A stretch of DNA of 64,000 nucleotides from assembly GCA_002798255.1 (NCBI GenBank), contig NWQQ01000020.1:88477-152476 (forward strand). Direction: 5' to 3'. Below the pieces are notes generated by a model. That model was not told the DNA's origin, did no database searches, and saw only the letters and a list, made by a program, of their open reading frames with translations. Positions 21,798 to 28,844 of the stretch are shown here, one piece after another; the stretch's first letter is position 1, and every line of letters begins with the position of its first letter. A program made the translations under genes and the position numbers. The DNA comes from Lysobacteraceae bacterium NML95-0200 (GTDB taxonomy: Bacteria > Pseudomonadota > Gammaproteobacteria > Xanthomonadales > Xanthomonadaceae).

Positions 21798-22615
21798 GAG
21801 AAGTCTCCTTGGGCGGGCATCAGGGCGCGGACGGTGGGGGTGTTTTTGTTGCCTGCGGGGATTTCCACGAGGAAAGCCTTGGCTTCCGGGCGTTTGTGTA
21901 GGCAGGCGAGGATTTCCTGGCCGATGAGCATCGACACGCTCCAGGCCTTGATGAGGTGGTGTTTGGCTTCGTCCAGGTTGAAGTCGTCTGCCACGGGGAT
22001 CAGGACACGCGCTTCGGGCAGCGCCGGCAAGGCGGGGGCGGATTCCAGCGCGTGGCGGGCGATGAGGCTGACCGCTTCGCTGTACTGGCTGGCCGGGATT
22101 TCGCGGTAGGGCACGCCAAAGTGCGCCTTGAGCTTGCTCCAGCCGCGTTGCAGGAATGCGCCTTGCTGGGCGTGCGGGAGTTTTTGGGCGGCTTCGGTGA
22201 GCAGGCGGCGCAGTTCGTCGGCTTGTTCGGCGCTCAAGGTTTGGCCGGGCAGCACGGCGTAGGGGCGGGCGTCTTGCTTTTGCCAAGCTGCCCACAGAAC
22301 ATCATCGGCTTCATTTTGATACGCAATGATTTTTTCGCGCAGTTCGGGCTTGACTTTATTGGGGCTAATAGTTGCCAGCCAGCCGGGCAGTTTCCGAAGC
22401 GGCAAACAGACCATGCCTTGTGTGCCCCTTGAAGTAGGTATAACGATTTCCGTAATACCCCAGCGGGATGTGTTAGCTTTGAGTTTTGCGAACTGTGCTG
22501 CCCAATCCATCCCCATGCCAGAAACTACTGGCTTCATAGGGACATAGGGCTGTTGGTTGTGTTCAACAACGAGAAGGGTTGCGCCGCGAAAGGCGACTTC
22601 GAGTGCCTGAGTCAT
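21794..22615 (-). CDS. Phage antirepressor 1 (P22_AR_N-type N-domain)
   Basis: The 273-residue protein begins MTQALEVAFRGATLLVVEHN with a P22 antirepressor N-terminal domain (to about residue 120; PLRKLPGWLATI is characteristic). The middle motif PYAVLPGQTLSAEQADELRRLL and the segment RGWSKLKAHFGVPYREIP are shared with antirepressor 3 in this prophage. Such proteins bind and inactivate phage repressors. Its leader contains a C4-type antisense target at the ribosome binding site ACCAAGGAG. The start at 22615 was chosen from this site and from homology. Confidence 0.85.
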   Translation of the reverse strand: MTQALEVAFRGATLLVVEHNQQPYVPMKPVVSGMGMDWAAQFAKLKANTSRWGITEIVIPTSRGTQGMVCLPLRKLPGWLATISPNKVKPELREKIIAYQNEADDVLWAAWQKQDARPYAVLPGQTLSAEQADELRRLLTEAAQKLPHAQQGAFLQRGWSKLKAHFGVPYREIPASQYSEAVSLIARHALESAPALPALPEARVLIPVADDFNLDEAKHHLIKAWSVSMLIGQEILACLHKRPEAKAFLVEIPAGNKNTPTVRALMPAQGDFS

Positions 22616-22616
22616 G

Positions 22617-23288
22617 TCATGCTCCTTGGTGAGTCTTAAAACTCCGGCCAGCCGTTTTGAAGCGGCATGGGCGGGCGAGATGTTCAAAACACGTACCAAG
22701 CCGTGCCGCCGTCCTCGCGGATAGGCGCATCTCGCCCAAAAAATCGGGCATGACAAAGCCGCGCTTTCGTGGCGGCTCTGACGCTTGGCATAGGTGTTTT
22801 GAAGCACCTGATACAACCCTAGCATGGTCATGGTGGGAAATGCAAGCGTGGGAGGTATTGTGATTTTCCCAACACCTGAGTTCGTCGGCCTGTTCGGCGG
22901 AAAGGGTCTGGCCGGGCAGCACGGCGTAGGGGCGGGATTCGTCAGCCGCGCCGAAGTGCCGGGCGAGGACGTCGAAGCATTCGCGTTGGTACTGGATGAG
23001 CTTTTCGCGCAGTTCCGGCTTGGCGCGGCTGGCGTGGATGCCGAACAGCCAGCCGTTGAGTTTGTCCAGCGGGAGGCAGACGGTTTGCTGTGCGCCGCCT
23101 TTGGAAGGTATGTCCATTATGGACATACCTTCGGAAAGCACCGGGTGTCGCTTGATGCGCTTGAATTGAGCTTCCCATTGCAGGCCGATGGCTTCGGCGA
23201 TGGGCTTGAGGGCGACAAAGGGCTTGCCTTCGATGGTGGTGGCAAGCAGGGTTTGGCCGTGGAAGGCCACAGGGACGAGCTTATTCAT
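22617..23288 (-). CDS. Phage antirepressor 2, C-terminally truncated
   Basis: The first 135 or so of 223 residues are a P22_AR_N-type antirepressor domain (MNKLVPVAFHGQTLLATTIEG; PLDKLNGWLFGI) plus the shared PYAVLPGQTLSAEQADELR motif. At that point the normal C-terminal domain is missing and the frame runs on through the promoter and C4 RNA of the next module, giving about 88 residues of unrelated sequence, and stops two bases before the start of antirepressor 1. A deletion fused two modules. The N-terminal domain may still work. Ribosome binding site AAGGA lies 8 bases upstream of the ATG. Confidence 0.7.
   Translation of the reverse strand: MNKLVPVAFHGQTLLATTIEGKPFVALKPIAEAIGLQWEAQFKRIKRHPVLSEGMSIMDIPSKGGAQQTVCLPLDKLNGWLFGIHASRAKPELREKLIQYQRECFDVLARHFGAADESRPYAVLPGQTLSAEQADELRCWENHNTSHACISHHDHARVVSGASKHLCQASEPPRKRGFVMPDFLGEMRLSARTAARLGTCFEHLARPCRFKTAGRSFKTHQGA
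22673..22809 (-). ncRNA. C4-type antisense RNA controlling antirepressor 1
   Basis: Read leftward, a nine-base closing stem (GGGCGAGAT with ATCTCGCCC, 22673-22681/22729-22737) encloses two free segments: CTTGGT (22695-22700), complementary to the ribosome binding site region at 22625-22630, and GTTTTGAA (22683-22690), complementary to TTCAAAAC in a leader hairpin loop at 22654-22661. This is the architecture of P1/P7 C4 RNA. The 5' end is predicted from the promoter at 22816-22845; the 3' processing site is unknown. Confidence 0.75.
22816..22845 (-). promoter_or_regulatory. Predicted promoter of the C4 RNA/antirepressor 1 module
   Basis: On the minus strand, TTGCAT (22845-22840), an 18-base spacer and TAGGGT (22821-22816) form a moderate sigma70-like promoter. 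It lies inside the read-through part of antirepressor 2. Confidence 0.45.
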
Positions 23289-23350
23289 GGTTGGATTCCT
23301 TGTACGAGTGAGGAATCCGCCACGCCGCTGTCAAACGAGGTGGCGGACGA

Positions 23351-23549
23351 CGCGGGGTTGACAGACCGGGTACAAGGAACCGGCAGGGCGTGCGCCCTCC
23401 CCGCGCCGCCCGCCATTGAACGGGTTGCGCTGCGCAACAGGCCGCCACCGATGGGCGGGCAAAGAAAAAGCGCCGGGCATCGGAAGGATGGGCGCTGCTG
23501 CGCCTTGTACATCGGGCTGTCAAACCCGGCACGCGAATTGGCGCGTGCG
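23351..23549 (-). ncRNA. C4-type antisense RNA controlling antirepressor 2
   Basis: Read leftward, a seven-base closing stem (CGCGGGG/CCCCGCG, 23351-23357 with 23399-23405) encloses an inner hairpin AGGGCG/CGCCCT and two free segments. TTCCTTGTAC (23379-23370) is perfectly complementary to GTACAAGGAA around the ribosome binding site (23305-23296). CTGTCAA (23364-23358) is complementary to TTGACAG (23334-23328), which sits in the loop of an eight-base leader hairpin (TCCGCCAC/GTGGCGGA). This is the C4 antisense layout. An upstream stem followed by a T run lies near 23460-23495. Confidence 0.82.
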
Positions 23550-23555
23550 GGGGTG

Positions 23556-23584
23556 ATGATGCACAGGTCGTGGGCGGGTGTCAA
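23556..23584 (-). promoter_or_regulatory. Promoter of the C4 RNA/antirepressor 2 module
   Basis: On the minus strand a consensus TTGACA (23584-23579) is followed after 17 bases by CATCAT (23561-23556). Its -35 box lies four bases from the -35 box of the divergent toxin-antitoxin promoter. Confidence 0.7.
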
Positions 23585-23587
23585 GTG

Positions 23588-23616
23588 TTGATGGCGTGTA
23601 ATCGTTCGATTACTAT
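23588..23616 (+). promoter_or_regulatory. Promoter and palindromic operator of the three-gene TA-like cassette
   Basis: TTGATG (23588-23593), a 17-base spacer and TACTAT (23611-23616) form a promoter. A perfect inverted repeat GTAATCG-TT-CGATTAC (23598-23613) covers the spacer and reaches into the -10 box, the usual position of an autoregulatory operator. Confidence 0.7.
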
Positions 23617-23623
23617 CGCGCCC

Positions 23624-23878
23624 ATGTTCAGTGAACGCTTCCAGCTTCCCATCCGCTTGAGCCGCCATGCCCAGATCCGCATGGTAGAGCGCGGTGTCGA
23701 TGCGGCCATGGTGCTTGACTTGGTGGAAACCGGCACGCTCAAGTTCAAGGACGAGCGCCGCTTTTGGGCGTTCAAGCACTACGCAGGCCGTGAGGACAAC
23801 CTGATTTGCGTGGCGGCTGTGCTGGAAGATGTGTTGTTCGTCAAGACGCTGATGCACCATTTCACCCCGGAGGATTGA
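23624..23878 (+). CDS. DUF4258 protein, RelE-like toxin candidate
   Basis: The 84-residue protein has the DUF4258 pattern: LSRHAQIRMVERGVD near the start, then a strand-rich half with FWAFKHYAGREDNLICVAAVLED and a C-terminal VKTLMHHFTPED. DUF4258 is related to RelE/BrnT-like small RNases, so a toxin is likely but not certain. It starts a three-gene operon (spacing 3 bp to each next gene). The ATG at 23624 was chosen as the first after the promoter. Confidence 0.7.
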   Translation: MFSERFQLPIRLSRHAQIRMVERGVDAAMVLDLVETGTLKFKDERRFWAFKHYAGREDNLICVAAVLEDVLFVKTLMHHFTPED

Positions 23879-23881
23879 ACG

Positions 23882-24067
23882 ATGCGAACCTCTTACGATG
23901 CCGAAGATGACATCCTTGTGTTGCGGATGAGCGACAAGCCCATCGTGCGGGAAACCTCGCAGGACTGGAACACCTGTATCAGCTATGCCGCTGATGGCAC
24001 GGTGGTGGAAGTGGTGGTGCTGGAAGCCAGCCAGCAGGGCGCGTGGCCGTTGCAACAGGCGGCTTGA
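23882..24067 (+). CDS. DUF2283 small protein
   Basis: The 61-residue acidic protein reads MRTSYDAEDDILVLRMSDKP and continues with two more beta strands, the DUF2283 pattern. DUF2283 genes are regularly found beside DUF4258 genes, probably as partner or antidote; this pairing is from family knowledge. It sits 3 bp after the DUF4258 gene. Confidence 0.75.
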   Translation: MRTSYDAEDDILVLRMSDKPIVRETSQDWNTCISYAADGTVVEVVVLEASQQGAWPLQQAA

Positions 24068-24070
24068 GCG

Positions 24071-24337
24071 ATGACCGTGAAATCCATGACCGATAGCCCG
24101 GAAGATATTGCCGGGCATTTGTCGCGCGTGATGCAAAACCATGATCCGGCGCTGCTGGCAGCCGCCTTGGGCAGCCTTGCCAAAGCGCATGGCATGACCC
24201 GTGTGGCCGAAGAGTCCGGCCTGACCCGCGAGGCGCTCTACAAGGCGCTGCGACCCGGCGCGCAGCCGCGCTTTGAAACAGTGCAGCGGGTGATGCAGGC
24301 CTTGGGCGTGGAGCTGCGGGTAGTGCCTGCCTCTTGA
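24071..24337 (+). CDS. HigA-like addiction-module DNA-binding protein
   Basis: The 88-residue protein has the pattern of addiction-module antidotes of the HigA/PaaA type: DSPEDIAGHLSRVMQNHDPALLAAALGSLAKAHGMTRVAEESGLTRE and a recognition helix region ALYKALRPGAQPRFETVQRVMQALG. It should bind the palindrome at 23598-23613 and repress its own operon. Such proteins normally pair with a Gp49-like toxin; here the partners are DUF4258 and DUF2283 genes instead. Confidence 0.78.
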   Translation: MTVKSMTDSPEDIAGHLSRVMQNHDPALLAAALGSLAKAHGMTRVAEESGLTREALYKALRPGAQPRFETVQRVMQALGVELRVVPAS

Positions 24338-24384
24338 GCGGGCAAGGCCAATCTCGGCGAGGTGAAGCGTTATGAGCGGTTCCA

Positions 24385-25293
24385 TCACTGCCCCGACTTT
24401 GAGGGGATTAAGACAAATGCATCCGTCAGCGCGGCGTAGAGTTCGCGCAGTTCGCCGGACATGAGGGTGAAGCGTGCGCGCAGCTCGTCTGCGAGGCTGT
24501 CGGTATCGGTGGGCAGGGAATCCGTAGCGGCATCAAGCAGCTTGAATTTGCGCAGCGCTAGTTGGTTGTCGAGCACGAAGCTGCATCGGTCGCGGAAGGT
24601 GAGTGCCAGACGATCAACGACTTTCCCCGCCTCTAGGTGGGTCTGGGCCTCGTCGCACTGGGGCAGGTGGTGGCGCATTTTGACGGTGGCGCCGTTATCT
24701 CCGGGGTCCACCAGGTCGATGCTGTCGGATAGCTGGAAGCCTTGCGGCAGGGCTTCCCCTGATGCCCACATGGTCATGCGGGCGCGGGGGTGGAGCGAGG
24801 CGCCTGCGGTGACGGGGATTGCCGGGCATGTGTCCAGGGTGCTGCGCAGGTAGCTGACCAGGTGCTCGGCCACGGTTCTGGATGCGGTGTCCACGGCCAC
24901 AAAGCCTGCCCGGGTGTCGATGATGGCATCGACTTGGGTGCTGATGATGAAGGCCTTGGGCAGCAATTCAGCGATGGCGGTTTCCTTGATGTTGCGCAGG
25001 GTGCCGCGTCCGGGTCTTGCGCCGGTTTCCTGTTCGATACGCTTGACTTCTGCTGCGATCTTGTCGGCAATGACGGATGCGGGCAGCAGGCGCGACTGGG
25101 TGCCGAGGGTAATGCCGGATACGTCCTGCTGCATGTAGGCCAGGCGGTCATCACCGGGAATGGGGGGGACAAAGCCGCACGAGGACATTTGGGACAAGGC
25201 TACCGGCTTGAGTGCGCCTTCTTGCAGGCGCGACTCAAGGTTGTCCGTGTGCAGCGGACCAAGCCGAAAAAAGGTGACGTTACGGAACATCAT
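24385..25293 (-). CDS. rdgC: RdgC-family recombination-associated protein
   Basis: The 302-residue protein begins MMFRNVTFFRL and has the RdgC features GFVPP near residue 40, FIISTQVDAIIDTRAGFVAVDTASRTVAEHLVSYLR, and a C-terminal domain. RdgC forms a ring on duplex DNA and inhibits RecA-promoted exchange. A phage-encoded copy next to RecT and YqaJ fits control of host RecA during phage recombination. Start at 25293 chosen for the upstream GAGG and the typical MFRN opening. It overlaps recT by 14 bases. Confidence 0.9.
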   Translation of the reverse strand: MMFRNVTFFRLGPLHTDNLESRLQEGALKPVALSQMSSCGFVPPIPGDDRLAYMQQDVSGITLGTQSRLLPASVIADKIAAEVKRIEQETGARPGRGTLRNIKETAIAELLPKAFIISTQVDAIIDTRAGFVAVDTASRTVAEHLVSYLRSTLDTCPAIPVTAGASLHPRARMTMWASGEALPQGFQLSDSIDLVDPGDNGATVKMRHHLPQCDEAQTHLEAGKVVDRLALTFRDRCSFVLDNQLALRKFKLLDAATDSLPTDTDSLADELRARFTLMSGELRELYAALTDAFVLIPSKSGQ

Positions 25294-26170
25294 TACCGGC
25301 ATCCTCGGCAATCAGGCTGGGCTGGGGGTCGCTGGTTTCTTCGGTGGCTTCCACATCGGCATTGACCTCGCCTTCGATGCGGTGGAACGCGCCGTCGATA
25401 ACGAGCGGGTTGTCCTGCTGGACGCCAGCCTCGGCTTGCTCGTCCAGGCCGACCGCGCGCTGGATTTCGATACTGACCGGCAGGTACTTGAACAGTCGGC
25501 GCACAACGGTCTTCTTGGCCATTTCCTCGAAGTGCGTCACCCAAGGTCCGTTCTGCGCCGCTTTGCTTTGTGCGCGCACCTTCTCGATTTCGGCGCGTGA
25601 CATGACCTCGAATTGCAGGCCGCCGTCTTTCAGTTTGGCGACGGCATAGACAAAGGTCAGCGCGCCACGGTCTTCGGCATCCCATGCCGGGCGATGGACG
25701 AGGCGCGAGTCCAGGCCGAGCTCCACGTCGAACTTGTCGGCGGCGTACACGGCGCGGGCTTCAAGGGATTGGATTTGTCCGCTGCGGCGGGCGAGGTCAA
25801 TCATGCCCCGGTAGCCGATGATGAGCTGGACGTCGGTGCCGACCGTCTTCCACTGGCCGCCGACCTTCTGGCGTTTGTCGAAGGGAAGCAGATAGGCGTG
25901 ACCGAGCGCGCCGCCGGGTTCAAGACCCAGCGCGGCACACTGCATGATGGCGCCAAGGAAGCTGGTCTGGTCGCATTGCGCGAGCTTCGGCACCTTGCGC
26001 ACTTCGGTGAGTGCGATGCGGGCCAACCGGTCGGCGGTCATGTGTTTGGGCAGGGCAAGGGCCAGTTGCTGCTTGATGGCCGGTGAGGTGAGCAGTCCGG
26101 CGATGGTGGTGGGTTTGTCGGCAGCGGGGGCTTTGCCGGTGGCGGCAGCTTTTAATGCGGAGGTGGACAT
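25280..26170 (-). CDS. recT: RecT-family single-strand annealing protein
   Basis: The 296-residue protein has the RecT core: LTEVRKVPKLAQCDQTSFLGAIMQCAALGLEPGG, then GHAYLLPF and QLIIGYRGMIDLARRSGQI, followed by an acidic tail that may bind partners. RecT anneals complementary single strands made by the adjacent exonuclease. Start at 26170 (MSTSALKAAATG) was chosen for the AGGAG site seven bases upstream. It lies 17 bp after the YqaJ gene. Confidence 0.95.
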   Translation of the reverse strand: MSTSALKAAATGKAPAADKPTTIAGLLTSPAIKQQLALALPKHMTADRLARIALTEVRKVPKLAQCDQTSFLGAIMQCAALGLEPGGALGHAYLLPFDKRQKVGGQWKTVGTDVQLIIGYRGMIDLARRSGQIQSLEARAVYAADKFDVELGLDSRLVHRPAWDAEDRGALTFVYAVAKLKDGGLQFEVMSRAEIEKVRAQSKAAQNGPWVTHFEEMAKKTVVRRLFKYLPVSIEIQRAVGLDEQAEAGVQQDNPLVIDGAFHRIEGEVNADVEATEETSDPQPSLIAEDAGNDVP

Positions 26171-26187
26171 AGGGGCTTCTCCTGTGG

Positions 26188-27102
26188 TCACTTGAGGCGG
26201 AACACGCGCGACTGGCTGGCCTGCTTGAATTGCTCGAACAGGTCAGGGTGCGCTTCTTTGAAGGCGGTCTGGTTGAATCGGTTGGCGGTCTGCGACTTCC
26301 ACGTTGCCAGCGGCTGGCCGTCCATCTTCAGTACGGCGGCATCGCGCATGTAGAGCTGCACTTGTTCGCGCAGGTCGGCGAACTCGTCGTTCAGCGGCTT
26401 GGTGATGGCGTTGATTTCGCGCATCCTGCCAATGGCCTGCAAAGTCTTGGTGTCGGCTTCCAGTGAGGTTCCGGCGTCCCGGTCGAACATGGCGAGGATG
26501 TCGCTGACGCGGGTGGCCTCTGGTGGGTCTTTGCGCTGGACGCGCTGCCAGAACTCCAATTCCTTGGCGCGGATGGCGTCGATAGTTTCCTCGTCCCTTT
26601 CCACACGGTAGATGCGGAAGTCGTCACCACCGATTAGCACGCCGAATACGCATACTTTGCGATTTGTGACCATCAGGCCGTGCATGGCCTGCGCGGTGTA
26701 ATGCACCGGCACGGAGTCGGTCTGTTCTTCGCCCCATTCCCACGCTTTGAAGGGGGATACGGTCTTGATTTCGATGTTCTCGCCGGTCTTGGCTTCGGCG
26801 TCGATTTCTGCCGCGAGGAACGGGTGCTCTGCGTCCAGGTAGCGGTTACCGCGCGCGACGATTTCCAGCCCGGATTCCTCGGCCAGCATGTCGATGACGT
26901 AGGGTTCCATGCGCTTGCCTCTGGCAAACACGCGCGCCTTGTTGCGGTCGGGCTCGCTGTTGCGCGGCTGCACCTTGTCCATGTACACGTCCAATGGCGT
27001 CTTCCACGGGCTGATGCCGAGGATTCCGGCTACGTCTGAACCGCCGATTAGCTTCTGCCGGTCGTGCTGGTCGTGAGGGATGGTCTGAAGCTGCGCGCTC
27101 AT
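26188..27102 (-). CDS. YqaJ-type (lambda Exo-like) 5'-3' exonuclease
   Basis: The 304-residue protein begins with KLIGGSDVAGILGISPWKTPLDVY, typical of YqaJ recombinases, and has the PD-(D/E)xK core RGKRMEPYVIDMLAEESG, AEIDAE and NIEIKTVSPF. It resects duplex ends so that RecT can load. It overlaps the preceding small gene by four bases; with recT and rdgC it forms the recombination module of the early-left operon. Confidence 0.92.
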   Translation of the reverse strand: MSAQLQTIPHDQHDRQKLIGGSDVAGILGISPWKTPLDVYMDKVQPRNSEPDRNKARVFARGKRMEPYVIDMLAEESGLEIVARGNRYLDAEHPFLAAEIDAEAKTGENIEIKTVSPFKAWEWGEEQTDSVPVHYTAQAMHGLMVTNRKVCVFGVLIGGDDFRIYRVERDEETIDAIRAKELEFWQRVQRKDPPEATRVSDILAMFDRDAGTSLEADTKTLQAIGRMREINAITKPLNDEFADLREQVQLYMRDAAVLKMDGQPLATWKSQTANRFNQTAFKEAHPDLFEQFKQASQSRVFRLK

Positions 27103-27323
27103 TCGCCAGCCTCCTGCTGTTCTTGGGGCTCGCCTGCGGTTTCCACTTGGATGCCTGCGCCAAGCAAGGTGACGAGGGCATCCTGGCTCGCAACAACAAC
27201 ATCGAAGGTATCGTTGGCTACGTGACGGAGTGCCTGCGCTGTGTTGCTGGCGCGAATCAGGCGCTGGCTGGTGGGGCTGCTGGCGGAGTTGGTAACGACG
27301 TAGATGCGCTTTGGAGTGCTCAT
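27099..27323 (-). CDS. Hypothetical early phage protein
   Basis: The 74-residue protein reads MSTPKRIYVVTNSASSPTSQRLIRASNTAQALRHVANDTF and has an acidic, glutamine-rich tail. It resembles small phage proteins of the xRxxYVVT type but I cannot assign a function. An AAGGAA site lies upstream of its ATG, and it overlaps the exonuclease gene by four bases. Confidence 0.7.
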   Translation of the reverse strand: MSTPKRIYVVTNSASSPTSQRLIRASNTAQALRHVANDTFDVVVASQDALVTLLGAGIQVETAGEPQEQQEAGE

Positions 27324-27408
27324 GGGGTTCCTTGGTGTGCTGTGTAGATGGCCCTGTCGCGGACGGTGGGCCAGGCCGTACTCGAACTGCCGCGACTCAG
27401 CTGGGGTA

Positions 27409-27516
27409 TCAGGGCAGACCGCCGCTTTCTGCGGCGAGTGCGAGCAGGAGTAGTCCTGCAACTGTCCAAAGCAGTGCAAAAGCCAGTGAAAGGAGGGTGC
27501 GATGTGTCTTTTTCAT
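27409..27516 (-). CDS. Small single-span membrane peptide
   Basis: A 35-codon frame begins MKKTHRTLLSLAFALLWTV: a positively charged N-terminus, one hydrophobic helix (about residues 8-29), and a short acidic tail. It fills the gap between two early genes. No clear ribosome binding site is seen, so it is tentative. Phages carry many such peptides, some acting on host membrane enzymes; here no role can be inferred. Confidence 0.4.
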   Translation of the reverse strand: MKKTHRTLLSLAFALLWTVAGLLLLALAAESGGLP

Positions 27517-27600
27517 GGGTAAGGCTTGATAAGGTGCGGCTGACCGGGCGGTGGGACAGCAGAACGTGGATGGGAAATGCCCGGCCAGCCGCGGAAGGGG

Positions 27601-27792
27601 TTAGGCGGCCTTGAGATGCCGCCAGGCAATGGAAACGGCGCGCGCCGGGGAGTGCCCGGAAGCCATGGCGTGCATGGCTTGTCGGATGGCTTCTTGGCAG
27701 TCGCTGGGCTGGGTATGCATTGCCTTGGCGCGTGCTTTGACGGCGGCCATGACGCTGCGTGCCTGGGCTGAAGGAAACGGGATGACGTTCAT
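27601..27792 (-). CDS. Small early phage protein
   Basis: The 63-residue protein reads MNVIPFPSAQARSVMAAVKARAKAMHTQPSDCQEAIRQAMHAM and ends IAWRHLKAA. The composition is helical and basic. Its ATG overlaps the preceding gene by four bases, supporting that it is translated. Function unknown. Confidence 0.65.
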   Translation of the reverse strand: MNVIPFPSAQARSVMAAVKARAKAMHTQPSDCQEAIRQAMHAMASGHSPARAVSIAWRHLKAA

Positions 27793-28190
27793 GCGGCCAG
27801 CCTCCAGACTTCGAGGGTTTGACGACAGGCCGAATCCATGCGGATGGCGGCTTCAACCATTCGGAGCCTGGCCATACCTGCGCTGATGGAATAGGCGCGG
27901 CGATGCCAGCGGTCATATTCGCCACGGTAGGGCGGGAAAGCGGGGCGCGGAATCTTGTCGCGCTGAAAGCGGATGCACTCTGTTGCCCTTTTGCGGTAGT
28001 CCGCGATATGCAGTAGCGGGTCAAAGTCGGGTAAGGGCAGGTGGTAGCCGTGGAAGCTGCCGACCATCTCCGGCTTGGCGCGCTCGGCGATACCGTAGCC
28101 GCAGAACTTGCCGATGCTGATGCTGCTGTTGTGATTGCGTGCTGCGCGGGCTTTGCTGTGCCAAGCCCTGAACTCGCGGTGCGTTGCCAT
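27789..28190 (-). CDS. Hypothetical protein, first gene of the early-left operon
   Basis: The 133-residue protein has YHLPLPDFDPLLHIADYRKRATECIRFQRDKIPRP in the middle and several conserved-looking aromatic residues but no domain I recognise. It is the first gene after the operator-controlled promoter at 28224-28252, so it should be expressed first when repression ends. Overlaps the next gene by four bases. Confidence 0.65.
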   Translation of the reverse strand: MATHREFRAWHSKARAARNHNSSISIGKFCGYGIAERAKPEMVGSFHGYHLPLPDFDPLLHIADYRKRATECIRFQRDKIPRPAFPPYRGEYDRWHRRAYSISAGMARLRMVEAAIRMDSACRQTLEVWRLAA

Positions 28191-28223
28191 CGTTGTCTCC
28201 CATTGCCGTGTGGCGATGGGAGC

Positions 28224-28265
28224 ATGTTAGGAGTAGCTAACTAATGTGTCAATAGGAAGTCCTAA
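28224..28265 (-). promoter_or_regulatory. Early-left promoter with two repressor operators
   Basis: On the minus strand TTGACA (28252-28247), a 17-base spacer and TAACAT (28229-28224) form a strong promoter. Two 14-bp sites related to TTAGGANTNGCTAA cover it: TTAGGAGTAGCTAA at 28227-28240 overlaps the -10 box and spacer, and ATAGGAAGTCCTAA at 28252-28265 abuts the -35 box. The same sites occur at 31556-31619. Confidence 0.8.
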
Positions 28266-28496
28266 CTTTTCTTCATCTTTCAACACTTCCCCGCAGTACT
28301 TCCTTTAGATTCAATGCGTTATACGATGTCAACGACACGCCTATCGTTGACATGCGGGCACAAAAAAGCCCCGCTGGGCGGGGCTGGGTGTGGATATGTG
28401 CGCAATTTTGAGCAGGAAAGCGTGCTCGGTTCATGTATGGATGTGGTAGGCGTGGTAGGATTCGTCTTGTCATAGACCCATAAAATTTATGCCCCA
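28266..28496. other. Noncoding control region with a 28-bp inverted repeat
   Basis: No gene is supported here. A perfect ten-base inverted repeat (ATGTCAACGA at 28326-28335, TCGTTGACAT at 28344-28353) with an eight-base spacer looks like an operator, probably for the TA-like pair that starts at 28497. A leftward terminator lies at 28361-28385. The rest shows nothing recognisable. Confidence 0.6.
28361..28385 (-). terminator. Leftward intrinsic terminator
   Basis: A perfect eight-base stem (AGCCCCGC/GCGGGGCT, three-base loop) has six A on its left, which become a U tail in leftward transcripts. It would stop transcription entering the early-left control region from the right. Confidence 0.75.
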
Positions 28497-28844
28497 ATGA
28501 ATGTTGTGGACTTTCATCAGCACTCGAATGGTTTACCTCGAAACCTGACAGATACGGAGGCGCTAAAGATGGTTCGTGACTTGGCAGCAGAGGGCGGGCG
28601 TGTAGTGTTTAGCGAGCATGCCAGGCAACGGATGCGGCAGCGTGATGTAAGCACTCAGCAGGTGATGCAGGTGCTGTTGCGCGGTGAAGTTGTGGAGCCT
28701 GTGCGCTGGGACAGCGAGAGGAGGAACTATCGCTTGAAGCTGCGGGCATTGACTGCGGGCGAAGATGTTGAGGTTCCATGCGCCATTGATGTTGAGCAGT
28801 TAATGGGGCAGGTAGTGATAGTTATTACGGTAATGGTTATATGA
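28497..28844 (+). CDS. DUF4258/MqsR-like toxin candidate
   Basis: The 115-residue protein has the DUF4258 core VVFSEHARQRMRQRDVSTQQVMQVLLRGEVVEPVRWDSERRNYRLKL, preceded by a 35-residue N-terminal extension. Its gene overlaps by four bases a gene for an MqsA-like HTH protein, the order of MqsR-MqsA-type modules in which the first protein is an RNase. Toxicity is inferred from this arrangement, not shown. Confidence 0.65.
   Translation: MNVVDFHQHSNGLPRNLTDTEALKMVRDLAAEGGRVVFSEHARQRMRQRDVSTQQVMQVLLRGEVVEPVRWDSERRNYRLKLRALTAGEDVEVPCAIDVEQLMGQVVIVITVMVI

Noticed and set aside
23285..24388. A 367-codon minus-strand frame opposite the TA-like cassette
   Set aside because: Antisense to three short genes with recognisable families and good spacing, and it covers the C4 region.
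27320..28225. A 301-codon minus-strand frame across several small early genes
   Set aside because: Its translation is low-complexity and overlaps three better-supported small genes in other registers.
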